Source: Vishniacozyma victoriae
Taxonomy: Eukaryota; Basidiomycota; Tremellomycetes; Tremellales; Bulleribasidiaceae
NCBI GenBank assembly: GCA_017654735.1
Contig: JADPYG010000088.1
Location: 1,178,001-1,242,000 of the forward strand
Direction of reading: 5' to 3'
DNA length: 64,000 nucleotides
Shown: positions 11,601 to 21,973 of the stretch, piece after piece
Position numbering within the stretch: position 1 is the first letter of the stretch
Layout: each line of letters opens with the position of its first letter
The notes under the pieces: generated by a model
Seen by the model: only the letters and a program-made list of their open reading frames with translations
Database searches by the model: none
Told to the model about the DNA's origin: nothing
Made by a program: the position numbers and the translations under genes

Positions 11601-14600
11601 TCAGTCCCTTGACTGCCGTTATCGACAGCTTTGCCTACGGTCTCAAGGTATTCGAGTGGCAGACATGGGCTGCACTATTGGATTACTTTGCCGATATCGA
11701 AGAGCCATTTGCTGAACAGCACATGACTCAGGAGAGCATCATTCTCCGACTCCGAGAAGAGAACAAGGAACTCGACACTGTGGTCCGATCCGTCCTTTCG
11801 CACAGCAAGATTGCCCTCAAGACCAAGTTGATCTTGATGCTTCTCGACTTGATCAAGGCCGATTGTCCACGAGCTTCGACTACCCCCGAGAGCGGTGTTC
11901 ACAACTCTCTTGCTCGACTCGCCGAGCTCGACAGCCGACCTACCGCCAAGGTCGCTCTTAAAGCCAAGGAGGTTATGATTGTTGGATCCCTCCCATCTTA
12001 CGAGGAACGACACAACCAGCTCGAGCAGATTCTCAAGGCCGCCACTACTACCAGCTACTATGGCGAATCTGGCAAGGGACACCGATTCCCTTCATCCGAT
12101 ATGCTCAAGGAAGTCACCGACTCTCGATACACTGTGTACGATGTCTTGACTACCTTCTTTGATCATCCCGATAACTGGATCGTTCTCGCTGCTTTGGAGG
12201 TCTACGTTCGACGAGCATACCGAGTCTACAACATCATGGCTCTCGAGTACGATGTTGCCGAACACCCCGGACAGCAGAACGTTGTTACTTGGCGATTCAA
12301 GCTTGGCAAGCCTTCTTCCGAGGCTAGCACTCCCCGAGTCGACTCTTCGCGAGACTTTACCCGAATCGCCAGTATGAGCGACCTCAGCTACATTGTCCAG
12401 AGCAAGATCGAGCCTGTACGATTCGGTTTGATGACTTCGTACAACGACTTGGCCGAGCTCGAGCAAGACTACAGCCGACTCTTGGACATGTACCCCGTCT
12501 TTGATCACAAGGAACATCTCGACCGATTCGGCGCCGACGCTCGAAACCCCAACGTCATGAATGTCGCTTTGCGTCAGTACGAGGAGGGAGGCCTTACCGA
12601 TGACGAACTCAACCAGCGATTCCAGTCACTTGTCAACCAGTGGGGCGCCAAGGTCAACGACAAGGGTATCCGACGAGTCACTTTCCTAGTCTGCCGAAAG
12701 GACGAGTACCCATCCTACTTTACCGTCCGAGAGTCTGGTGATGGATCTTGGCGAGAGGAAGAGTCAATTAGGAACATCGAACCTGCTTTGGCTTACCAGC
12801 TCGAATTGAACCGATTGTCCAACTTCAAGATCACTCCTCTACCTTCATCCAACAGGCAGATTCACGTCTACCAGGCTGTCGGTCGAGAAGTCACTTCCGA
12901 CACTCGATTCTTCGTTCGAGCTCTACTCCGACCTGGTCGATTTATCGGCAACATGAAGCAGACCGAGTACTTGATCTCCGAGACCGACAGGCTTGTTGGT
13001 GATATCCTCGACACCCTCGAGGTCGTCAGCTCTCAGCATCGACAGGCTGATTGTAACCACATCATGGTCAACTGCGTCTACAGTCTCAATGTTACTTTCG
13101 ATGATGTTCAAGCTGCTCTTGCTGGTTTCATCGAGCGACACGGAAAACGACTATGGCGACTACGAGTCACTCAGGCCGAGATCCGAGTTGTCATCGAGGA
13201 TGACGAGGGTCACCACTTGCCCATCCGAGCCTTTATCGAGAATGTTTCCGGTTTCGTCGTCAAGTTTGATGCCTACCAGGAAATCACCGACAGCAAGGGT
13301 AAAGCCACTCTCAAGACTATCGGCGAACAGGGTCAATTCCATCTCCAACCCGTCAACTTCCCCTACGCTACCAAGGAGTCTTTGCAACCTCGACGATACC
13401 AGGCTCACATCATCGGTACCACCTACGTTTACGATTTCCCTGATCTCTTCCGACAAGCCGTCGAGAGAGTTTGGAAATCCCAGAAATCGGCTGGGCCCAA
13501 ACCCAAGACTCCTTCCGATGTTCTCGTCGCTACCGAACTTGTTTTGGACGAACATGGAGAGATGATTGAAGTCAGCCGACCTCCTGGACTGAACACTTGT
13601 GGTATGGTCGCTTGGGTATACACCATGAAGACTCCCGAGTACCCCCAGGGTCGACGTGTCGTTGCCATCTCGAACGATATCACTTACCAGATCGGTTCAT
13701 TCGGTCCTATCGAAGACGAATACTTCTACAAGGCAACCTTGTACGCACGAAAGTTCGGAATTCCCCGAATCTACTTGTCTGCCAACTCGGGTGCTCGAAT
13801 CGGTCTCGCCGACGAAGTCATGGCTCTCTTTGATGTTGCTTGGAAGGCACCTTCTCGACCTGAGAAGGGTTTCGAATATCTCTATCTCACTCCCCAGAAC
13901 CTCGACAAGCTCAACGAGCTCGGTGAGGGAAGTGTCATTACCAACGAGATCCAGGTCGATGGCGAGTCTCGACATCAATTGGTTTCCGTCATTGGTCTCA
14001 AGGATGGTCTCGGTGTCGAATGTCTACGTGGATCTGGTTTGATTGCTGGTGAAACCTCGAGGGCTTACGACGATATCTTTACCATTTCCATGGTCACTGC
14101 TCGATCTGTCGGTATTGGTGCTTATCTCGTTCGATTGGGTCAACGTGTTGTCCAGGTCGAGGGTCAGCCCATTATCCTCACTGGTGCTCCTGCCATCAAC
14201 AAGGTCCTTGGTAAAGAGGTCTACACAAGTAACATCCAGCTCGGTGGTCCCCAGGTAAGTTATGATCATATCACTAAACATGACCAAAACTGACATGCCA
14301 GATCATGTACAAGAACGGTATCTCTCACATCACTACCGCCAGCGATCTCGATGGTGCATTGGCAATCATCAACTACCTCAGCTTCATCCCCGACCACAAG
14401 CTCGGAGGTATCCCTGTCTTGTCTTCGGGCGATACTTGGGACCGAACCGTCGACTGGAAGCCTACCAAGGCTGCTTACGATCCTCGAAACTTCCTTGCTG
14501 GTGTCAATGAGGATGTCGAAGGTGTTTCCACCTACAAGTCTGGTATCCTTGATCAGGGTTCTTTCTTCGAGACCATGGGTATGTTTCCCCCCTGTTCTCT

Positions 14601-15864
14601 GTAACCGCATGCTAATGATTAGGTGGATGGGCTCAGACTATCGTTTCTGGTCGAGGTCGAGTTGGAGGTATCCCCGTCGCCGTCATTGCTGCCGAGACTC
14701 GATCCATCGAGCGAATCGACCCTGCCGACCCCGCCAACGAGAACTCTACCGAGAACCGAGTTTCTCTCGCTGGAACAGTCTGGTTCCCCGACAGTTCGCG
14801 TAAAACAGCAACCGCCATCGAGGATGCCAACCGAGAAGGACTACCTCTGCTCATCTTTGCCAACTTCCGAGGATTCTCGGGAGGTATGTCAGACATGTTG
14901 CAGTCGATCCTCAAGGAGGGAGCCAAGATTGTCGATGGTCTAAGTAGTTATAGGCATCCCGTCATTGTCTACTTGGTACCCAATGGTGAATTACGTGGTG
15001 GTGCTTGGGTCGTTTTGGACCCAAGTATCAACCCCGAGCAAATGACCATGTACGTCGACAACGAGTCTCGAGGTGGTGTCTTGGAGCCCGAGGGTATTGT
15101 CGAGGGTGAGTAGTCTTTTGTCACTAGTCAAGAAACAAGCTTATGATCTAGTCAAGTACCGAAAGCCAAAGGTCCAAGCTACCATGGCCCGACTAGACGA
15201 AGAGTACCGATCCCTCAAAGCTGCCGCCGAGGACACGAGCAAGACACCCGAGGAAAAGACTGCTGCTACCGCCAAGCTTGAAGCAAGGGAGAAGCACTTG
15301 TGGCCTGCGTACCAATCTGTCGCACTCGAGTTTGCCGATCTCCACGATAGGTCTGGTCGAATGAAGGCTAAGGCCGATTGTATCCCTTGTGATTGGGATA
15401 ACTCGAGGAGAACGATATACTGGGCTCTCAGGAAGAAGGTCCAGGAGAACGTAAGCTACATTCTGCCCGTCGTAATGAGAATAAGCTGACGAGTAGCGAT
15501 TCATGAAGAAGCTCGCTTTGGCCAACCCAGAGTTGACATTCCCCGAACGTAAAGAGCACATGGAGAAGTTCTTGCCTGATCACATCCGATCTGAATCAGA
15601 GATTGCCGAGTACTTTGAGAATGGAGAGGATGTCATTGCGGCATACATCCAGCAGGTCAAGGACCAGGCATGTGCCAACCAGATCTACCGATGGGCGTAA
15701 GTCTTCTTCCACTCTCACTTGTACATCAAGCTGATGAATCTAGCGAGACCAACCAAGCTGGTGTCTTCCAGGGATTCCAAAAGATCCTCGATACCCTATC
15801 CGGAGAAGAGAAACGTGCACTACTCCAGTCTCTCACTGCTGGAGGTGAGGAGGACGAGGCATGA
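8633..15864 (+). CDS. ACC1: Acetyl-CoA carboxylase (cytosolic, multidomain)
   Basis: Carboxylates acetyl-CoA to malonyl-CoA, the committed step of fatty-acid synthesis. Ten exons join exactly in frame to 2241 aa: 8633-8717, 8859-8941, 8993-9258, 9301-9692, 9735-14254, 14302-14578, 14623-15105, 15152-15450, 15497-15696 and 15744-15864. Biotin carboxylase comes first: [19 protein letters not shown]-grasp loop [13 protein letters not shown], and [13 protein letters not shown]. The biotin attachment site EVMKMIMP is near base 11080. The long central region follows, then the carboxyltransferase halves ([12 protein letters not shown] and [10 protein letters not shown]). [10 protein letters not shown] near 12366-12400 corresponds to the Snf1/AMPK-phosphorylated serine region of yeast Acc1. 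Arg codons are almost all CGA, consistent with high expression. Length fits the family (about 2230 aa). Confidence 0.98.
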
Positions 15865-16191
15865 GTAAAGGGAGTCGTAGCATAATGATCATGTGTATAA
15901 TTAGTTTCTATCCCTTCTTTCCACTTTCTCCTCTTCCGTTTCATTTCTCAATACAGTAGACGTCTCTCTTTATACACTACATACATACAAGATTGGATAT
16001 ATCCCTTTTCTATGCAGTGTTGACACGTACATTTGCGGAGAGATTGGTGAATAGACTGATTCTGACGGGTGGCGGTGATCCTTTGTCAGTGATCGGCACT
16101 TTCCATTGTCCCCCATCACAGCATCACAATATCACGAGTGTGGATATAGTCTGACAGATGCAGTCATCCACATCGTACCCATCAACTGAAC
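15865..16191. other. Intergenic region, no gene seen
   Basis: These 327 bp hold the ACC1 3' end and the start region of the Sur7-like gene. The first part is CT-rich and AT-rich, as expected of a 3' UTR. Nothing else is recognisable. Confidence 0.6.
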
Positions 16192-17009
16192 ATGGGCATC
16201 GCAAGCAAGATATCTCTCCCTTCACCAGGTTGGTGGAAATTAAACGCAATCTACCTATTCAACCTAATCCTAATCCTCCTCTTCCTAATCCTCCCAGCAA
16301 TCACCGGCCCAGCAACGAGTCTATGGTGGATGACAATCACCTACTCTACGCCTGGCGTGAAAGGTGAAGCTGGGGGAAGTAGTTGGAGAATGGGTGGATT
16401 GGGGGTATGTAAGTCCGGAGAGGAATGTACGGGGGCGGGAAGTTCGATGGCGCCTGCTATTTCGGGGCAAATCAAGTCGGTGTTGATGTATCATTTCGCT
16501 GGTATGTCCCTTCCAGTTCGTGTTTGGTATGTTTAGGAGAAAGAAGCTCACGAGTAGTGTTTGCGATGGTGTTCCTCATTGCGGTAGCGCAACTTATCCT
16601 TATCCCCCGACAAAAGGCATCAGCATGGAAAGGATGGACGACTTTCTTCTTACCTATCTTTGCCACCCTCCTTGTTATCTCAGTGATGGGAGTCGACTTG
16701 ATTGTCCGCGCTCATCTGTCGAAAGATAAGAGTATCGGGCAGGTACAGACTGAAGGGGTGTTTTGGTTGCAAGCCCCATGACAGTTGGTGATACTATAGT
16801 TGATAAGTAGGTCAGTATCAGCTGCGATCTCTTCTCTCTTTTGGTCATACTCCGCTCTACGATTTAGACAAGTCAAATATAATGAGACGGGCGAGGAATT
16901 TAAAGCCAAAAAGGTCAGGGAGGCGGAAAAGCAAAGTGGGAGGAAGGCAAACGAGGATGATCCCGAGAAGCAGACTTTGTTTCAATGGCTTTCGCCGTGG
17001 AAATGGTAG
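16192..17009 (+). CDS. Sur7/PalI-like four-pass membrane protein
   Basis: A small integral membrane protein with the layout of the Sur7/PalI(Rim9) group, which act in cortical domains and pH sensing. TM1 is NAIYLFNLILILLFLILPA. An extracellular loop with GLGVCKSGEEC carries two Cys in the family-like position. TM2 is VFAMVFLIAVAQLILI, TM3 FFLPIFATLLVISVMGVDLI and TM4 SAAISSLFWSYSAL. A charged cytosolic tail ends FQWLSPWKW. Between TM3 and TM4 no GT donor keeps both TMs in frame. A GC-AG intron at 16769-16810 (GCAAGC...AAGTAG) does, giving GVFWLSVSAAISSL. The exact subfamily (Sur7 versus Rim9) is not resolved. Confidence 0.72.
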
Positions 17010-17096
17010 TACGCGATTGTATTGATATTTCAGACAGACGTAATGTGACATGACATTGCTTGCTTACTTGTACAACTTTTATTGTCCCTATCGGCA

Positions 17097-18443
17097 TTAT
17101 CGTAATGGCTCAATACCAAGCCCTTCGACCGCTGATCTAATCTCCATCTCCCAAAACAACCCTAGGTCAAAGCCACCTCCTCTGACTTTCCCTTCTTTAT
17201 CCTCCTTGATCGCCCACACACCTTCTCTTCCATCCACATAATCTTCCTTGAGGTTATACCAATTCGCCCATGTCGCAGTAGTAGGATCATCATATGGGAA
17301 AGCGACGTATGGACCATTGTAATCTGCTGATAATGGATCGGGGTGGTCTTCTTCCGTTGCTGGCATTAAATTCGTGAGAGACGCGGGGACGGCTCGAGCG
17401 AGCGCTTCTGCCCTGGCTGCTTTCTCTCGATCTGCCCGCTCTCGTATTTCCTTCGCTCGAATTTGATCACCGCGCATCTGTCATCAGCTCCGCAATATGA
17501 CAACGACATGGCTGGACATGGACATACAAGAGCTTCTCCAATCTGCCCCCTTGCCCGCTCTTCCTGTTCTCGATCCATGCGCTCGGCATTAGCGACCATT
17601 TCCATCCTCTCTTCCCTCGCTCTTTTTTCAAGCTCATCCCGCTCCTGTTGACCCAGCGCTTCTATTATTGCATTCTGCTTGTTTGACGCTATGATTCCTG
17701 CATTTTGTTTTTGGAATTGAGCTATACGAGCTTCTGTTTTGGGGATGTCGATATCGTTGAGTAGGTTGAATGCTGGATATCAGCTTGACATACCACGGAA
17801 TGTCGACTGCTTACTTAAATCCTCCACTTCTTCCAGGTAATCGTCATGTTCTCTATCACTTTTGAAGTCCGCACGGCGTTTATTGAAACTGGAGGATGAG
17901 CTTGGTACACACCAAGAGCGGAGGACAGCTCACAAATCAGCCATCCGCCGACGAACCGAAACCTCCTTCTCGACCTTTAAATCCTCAAATGTCTGATGGG
18001 CGAAGTTGACTTTACGCAATACACGTCCACATTGGGGACAAGGTTCTGGACCCAGAGTGAATAGACGATCTATGCATGATTCACACCTGTCTTGTCAGTC
18101 TTGCATGCACTGGGGAGGTAGGAGACGTACATCTTGTGATAACATGGCGAGACTAGTAATCTTAGGTTCTTGTTGAATTGTCTATCCGTATGACAAACGG
18201 GACAAACGTCATTTTCTGCCTATTGCATCAGTATGGCCTGAAGATGGTATGGTGGAGACATACCCTGAACTCTGACACTCGCTGACTGGCATCCCTTACC
18301 CCCGCGACGTAAAGATACCCCTCATCCGCCGGTCTTGCATTCGTACCAGCTCGAGAGCCAGCCACTGGTTTCCTAACAGCATTTGAGCTCCCTGCGATAG
18401 GTCTCCTAGGACCAGCGATAGGTCTACGTATTGGTTTCGACAT
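17097..18443 (-). CDS. TFB3: TFIIH subunit / CDK-activating kinase assembly factor MAT1
   Basis: Tfb3/MAT1 tethers the Cdk7-cyclin H kinase to core TFIIH, acting in transcription initiation and nucleotide excision repair. The N-terminus is basic and Pro/Gly-rich (MSKPIRRPIAGPRRPIAG). A C3HC4 RING follows: CPVCHTDRQFNKNLRLLVSP, then CYHKMCESCIDRL and EPCPQCGRVLRK, which is diagnostic. Next comes the MAT1 helical region (FAHQTFEDLKVEKEVSVRRR), then a long Arg/Glu coiled coil (REERMEMVANAERMDREQEE). The C-terminus ends LGIEPLR. Several introns interrupt it. The start ATG at 18441-18443 is 122 bp from the divergent RAD10 start. Confidence 0.9.
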
Positions 18444-18565
18444 GTATACTATAGTATTTAGTTGTATGAACGATATAGAGAGACAGAAAGTAAAGTCAAC
18501 TGAAATGTCATTTTGATGAGTCATCAATCGTCATGATCGTCAACTACTCTTCATTCACTTGTACC
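18444..18565. promoter_or_regulatory. Compact bidirectional promoter TFB3 / RAD10
   Basis: Only 122 bp separate the start codons of two divergent genes that both act in nucleotide excision repair, so their promoters must overlap. No specific factor site was identified. Confidence 0.55.
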
Positions 18566-19963
18566 ATGGACGAACCACAAAGACCCCCAGTACCGGGGTT
18601 CCAGCCGGCTTCAGCGCTGCCTAGGACACAGCATCTGCCATCTGCTTCATCACATCGGAATGCTACCAATGCACTACCTCCCGTTCCGGCACCGGCTCCG
18701 GTAGAAACAGAAAAGGAGAAGGAGAAAGATGAGCCTGTTGCTGGACCTAGTAAACCGGTTCAGAGATCTACAGCTAGGAAGAATGCTATCATATTCAATG
18801 CTGTGCAGGTCTGTACTCTTAGTTATGGACTTGCACTTGACTGATGAACAAGAGACGTAATCCTGTTCGAGCAGCTATTAAAGGCGTATCATCTGAAATT
18901 GGGGATATCCCAGCCGATTTCCAAGTTGGAACACATAATGGAGTGCTCTTCCTCAGGTAAGCTATCTTGAGAAGAGAAAGAGCTGAAGATAGCTTGAAAT
19001 ATCATCGACTACATCCTGAATATATTCATCAACGTATTGAAAAAATGAAGAATATGTACAAGTTGAGAATCATCTTGGTCTTTTGTGATATCGTAAGCTC
19101 TCCACCAAGGCTCTTGTAGATCCTACTGATGGGCAGAACGAACATCAGCAATCATTACGGGAAATCATGAAGATCGCCATCATCAACGAGTTCACCGTCT
19201 TTGTCGCTTGGTCGTGAGTCCCACTTTCGTTCTTTGCGTCACTCACAAACAGGAATGAGGAGGTAGCCCAATACCTGGTCTCGTTCAAACAGCAAGAAAC
19301 CTCATCAGCACACATTTTGAAGGAGAAGATTCACCAGTCGTACCACAACCAGTTCTCACACGCTTTGACAAGTGGGAAAAAGGTCAATAAGACGGACGCT
19401 GATAACTTGGCTTCTCAATTCGGAGTAAGTCTCCCTCTTGAACAGAGATGTGATACTGATCAGTCAAGTCATTCCACAATCTCGTCAAACAGCCTTCGAA
19501 AGTCCTTTCTGGGGTGAAAGGTCTAGGAGCTACGAAAGTCAATTCGTTAGTTGACGCATTCAATAAACCGTTCATGGTGGGTGGACTTAAGCGAGCGGAT
19601 GGGACAGTCAGGCCTGCATCCGATTTGACAGCCTCAAAAGAAGTTTCAACAAGCGATCGCGTGGATCAGCAGGGAGCGGAAGCGGGTCCTAGTACAAGCG
19701 GGAGTGGGAATGGGAACGGGAATGAGAATGGACAAGCAGATGCCGACGAGGTGGTAGGTAGTCCGAACTGGCCGTCGGATGTGGAGGAGAACGAAGAAGC
19801 AGAGAGACCAGTAGGGAGAGGGAGAGAAGCTGTTCCAAGTCGTTCACCGCCACCTGTAGCGAATGAGGATGTGGTATGGCATGATCCGCTAGACGAAAAC
19901 GAAGACGATGAAGACGGCGATGTGGCCGATGGACCTCCGGCGAAGCGTCGGCGCGATTCATGA
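18566..19963 (+). CDS. RAD10: ERCC1/Rad10 DNA repair endonuclease subunit
   Basis: Rad10/ERCC1 is the non-catalytic partner of XPF/Rad1, which makes the 5' incision in nucleotide excision repair. The ATG at 18566 has a good context (ACCATGG) and gives MDEPQRPPVPG. An earlier in-frame ATG at 18533 is less likely. After a Pro/Ser-rich N-terminus the core reads NPVRAAIKGVSSEIGDIPAD, then LFLSLKYHRLHPEYIHQRI and LRIILVFCDI. Then come EHQQSLREIMKIAIINEFTV and FVAWS, the ERCC1 nuclease-like domain. A helix-hairpin-helix segment follows (VLSGVKGLGATKVNSLVDAF). The tail is long, acidic and low-complexity, ending PPAKRRRDS, and looks like a nuclear localisation signal. Six exons. Confidence 0.93.
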
Positions 19964-21973
19964 ATGACACATGCATTTATGGTACATGCTGTCATGGAGT
20001 CATTAACCGATAAGGATAGCTTAGTTGTAACTTACAAGCTTCCAGGAATCGGCCACTAGTCTCGAGCCGCCCTGTCCCGTACGGGAAGGAGAAGGTTCGA
20101 GGGCGGTGGTTCGAATGGTGATTAATGACCGAGGAAATACCCGATAACCGAGGTTTGAGTTTGAGCTTAATGAAATGGGGAAATGGGATTGACGAGGTAG
20201 TGAAGTCTTACGACCGTGCGCATCAGATTCACCAATAGATATTGCGTCCGGGCCATGACGAAGAGCTGTGCTGTTGGGTCAATCCCATGGCGGAGGTATC
20301 ATGAGATGAAACCCAATCTCGACCCCATTTCCCCCGCTTCAATAATGATCCGGGCCTTTGGTCCTCTACAAAAGCACACTATACACCATCCTCAGAAGAC
20401 AATCGTGCGTTCTTTGTCATTTCTCCGGATCGGCGATGAATCCATCCGCCACGCCCAGCTGTTTGTCCTTATCTCAGTCTGTATGACGAGATCAACGACA
20501 CACAGGTCTTTCTTTATTCCCAGAAGGGGAAGTGGGTTAGTGAACGAACGTTCAGACCGAGATGATTGCTGTGCTTCTATCTCGTTTCAGAACTGGATTG
20601 AGGTACCGGAACATGAGGTCTTGTTAGATCTAATTTGAACTATCGTAAGACCGGATAGGAGGTGTTGAAACGTCAAAGAACTGTCCGAGCGCCTGTAATC
20701 CGCAACTCTGATAGCACCGTTTGAAAGTCAAATGGGAACAGGTACCAGTAAAGGACCGCAGAGTAGTGCCTAGTAGCATGCATACATGAGTAGATGGTAT
20801 GCATTGGTATTTGAAACGCCGATTGATTAGGACCCCAGAAAGATTATCACGAATAGAAGGAACGAAAGAGGAATGACGCGCCTAAACACGTTGTTGTTTT
20901 ATTGTACCCACCACCTTCTTTTGTCTACCTTTCCTCTTACCTCTCAGCTGACATTGTTACCATATTACATAACGCCGACTATGCCGTAGGGCGTGTATAG
21001 AACAACGAACATGCTTCTTGTCGCTACATAGGCTTCGGCTTCGGACTACAATCAATGTAAACAGGGGATACTGGTCCAAGCTCATCCAGGGACGATTGAT
21101 AGATGACCGAGGAGGGCGTTGATCAAGGTGTGTATATCGTTGTCAAACAGTACACAGAGTAACACAGACAACTTCACGGGGTAATCAAGTTTAAGAATGC
21201 CTCGCCTCCTCCTGACGCTATGGCTTACTACGCCCCTACTCCCTCTCTTCTCCTACCTCTAACCCTAATTATCAAACACTTCACCAGCTGATCAAGACTA
21301 CCTTTCGATGTCAACAACGCCCCCAATGACTTAAAAAACTTCACTTTGAATCACTGTTTGTCTGTTGTGTTTCTTACTCTTATACACTGACTATCAAAGA
21401 GGACACATTGTTTTCTTGTTCTTTTTACAATCGTCGATACACTACACAATAGTATACAATACGACTCCCCAACTCTACTAGTTACTCCTTTCCGAGACAC
21501 CACACATCCTCTCACACAATCTACTATCCGGAGTTCTATCTATTGTCAACCCTCTCTCGAGATACCTGGATACCGGCACCGAGTCCCGATCGAAGCATCC
21601 ATCATCACGCACTGGCGTCAAGATCACACAATCTGGTTTTCCCTTGATATCTCATATAAACCGTCACCACACATCAATCATCCCCACCATCTCCCCAAAC
21701 TCCTCGAGCACACGAACGGAAGTCATCAGCTGTGCACCTACACTTGTTCTCTTCTTTCCCCACCCACCCAACCAAGCTCTTTTCGATAAACAGCTTTCTT
21801 CACTGCCTCCCCCTTCGCTCCACACATCCTCCTCTACCCAGCCTTTATCGCCTGCCTTCCCGGTACTTGTATAGACATACAACCCGACCTTACGATCAAC
21901 ATCTACCTTTCACTTAGACGCAATCTAGCTTTGAAACGTGTCCTCGTAAGCTCCTATCTACACAGAAGAAGCG
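19964..21973. other. Long intergenic region upstream of the forkhead gene
   Basis: About 2 kb without a supportable gene. The last ~750 bp (from about 21230) is very CT-rich and lacks ORF support, consistent with a long transcribed leader of the forkhead gene. Short upstream ORFs occur there (for example an ATG at 21644). A 140-codon ORF at 20216-20638 shows no domain. A nested inverted repeat lies at 20067-20106. I saw no transposon or tRNA. Confidence 0.55.
20067..20106. repeat. Nested inverted repeat (potential hairpin)
   Basis: Seven-base arms CCGCCCT (20067-20073) and AGGGCGG (20100-20106) enclose a perfect 12-bp palindrome TCCCGTACGGGA (20075-20086). It sits just downstream of RAD10 in a gene-free area. 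It may be a terminator-like or protein-binding structure, or chance. Confidence 0.5.

Noticed and set aside
11675..13555. Several 130-190 codon ORFs on both strands inside ACC1
   Set aside because: They are shadows of the 4.5-kb ACC1 exon, caused by its strong codon bias.
20107..20117. GGTTCGAAT resembling a tRNA T-loop/B box
   Set aside because: No acceptor stem, D arm or anticodon arm can be built around it, and the surrounding bases form a different inverted repeat.
20216..20638. 140-codon plus-strand ORF in the 2-kb gap
   Set aside because: Composition is not protein-like and no motif or neighbour support was found.
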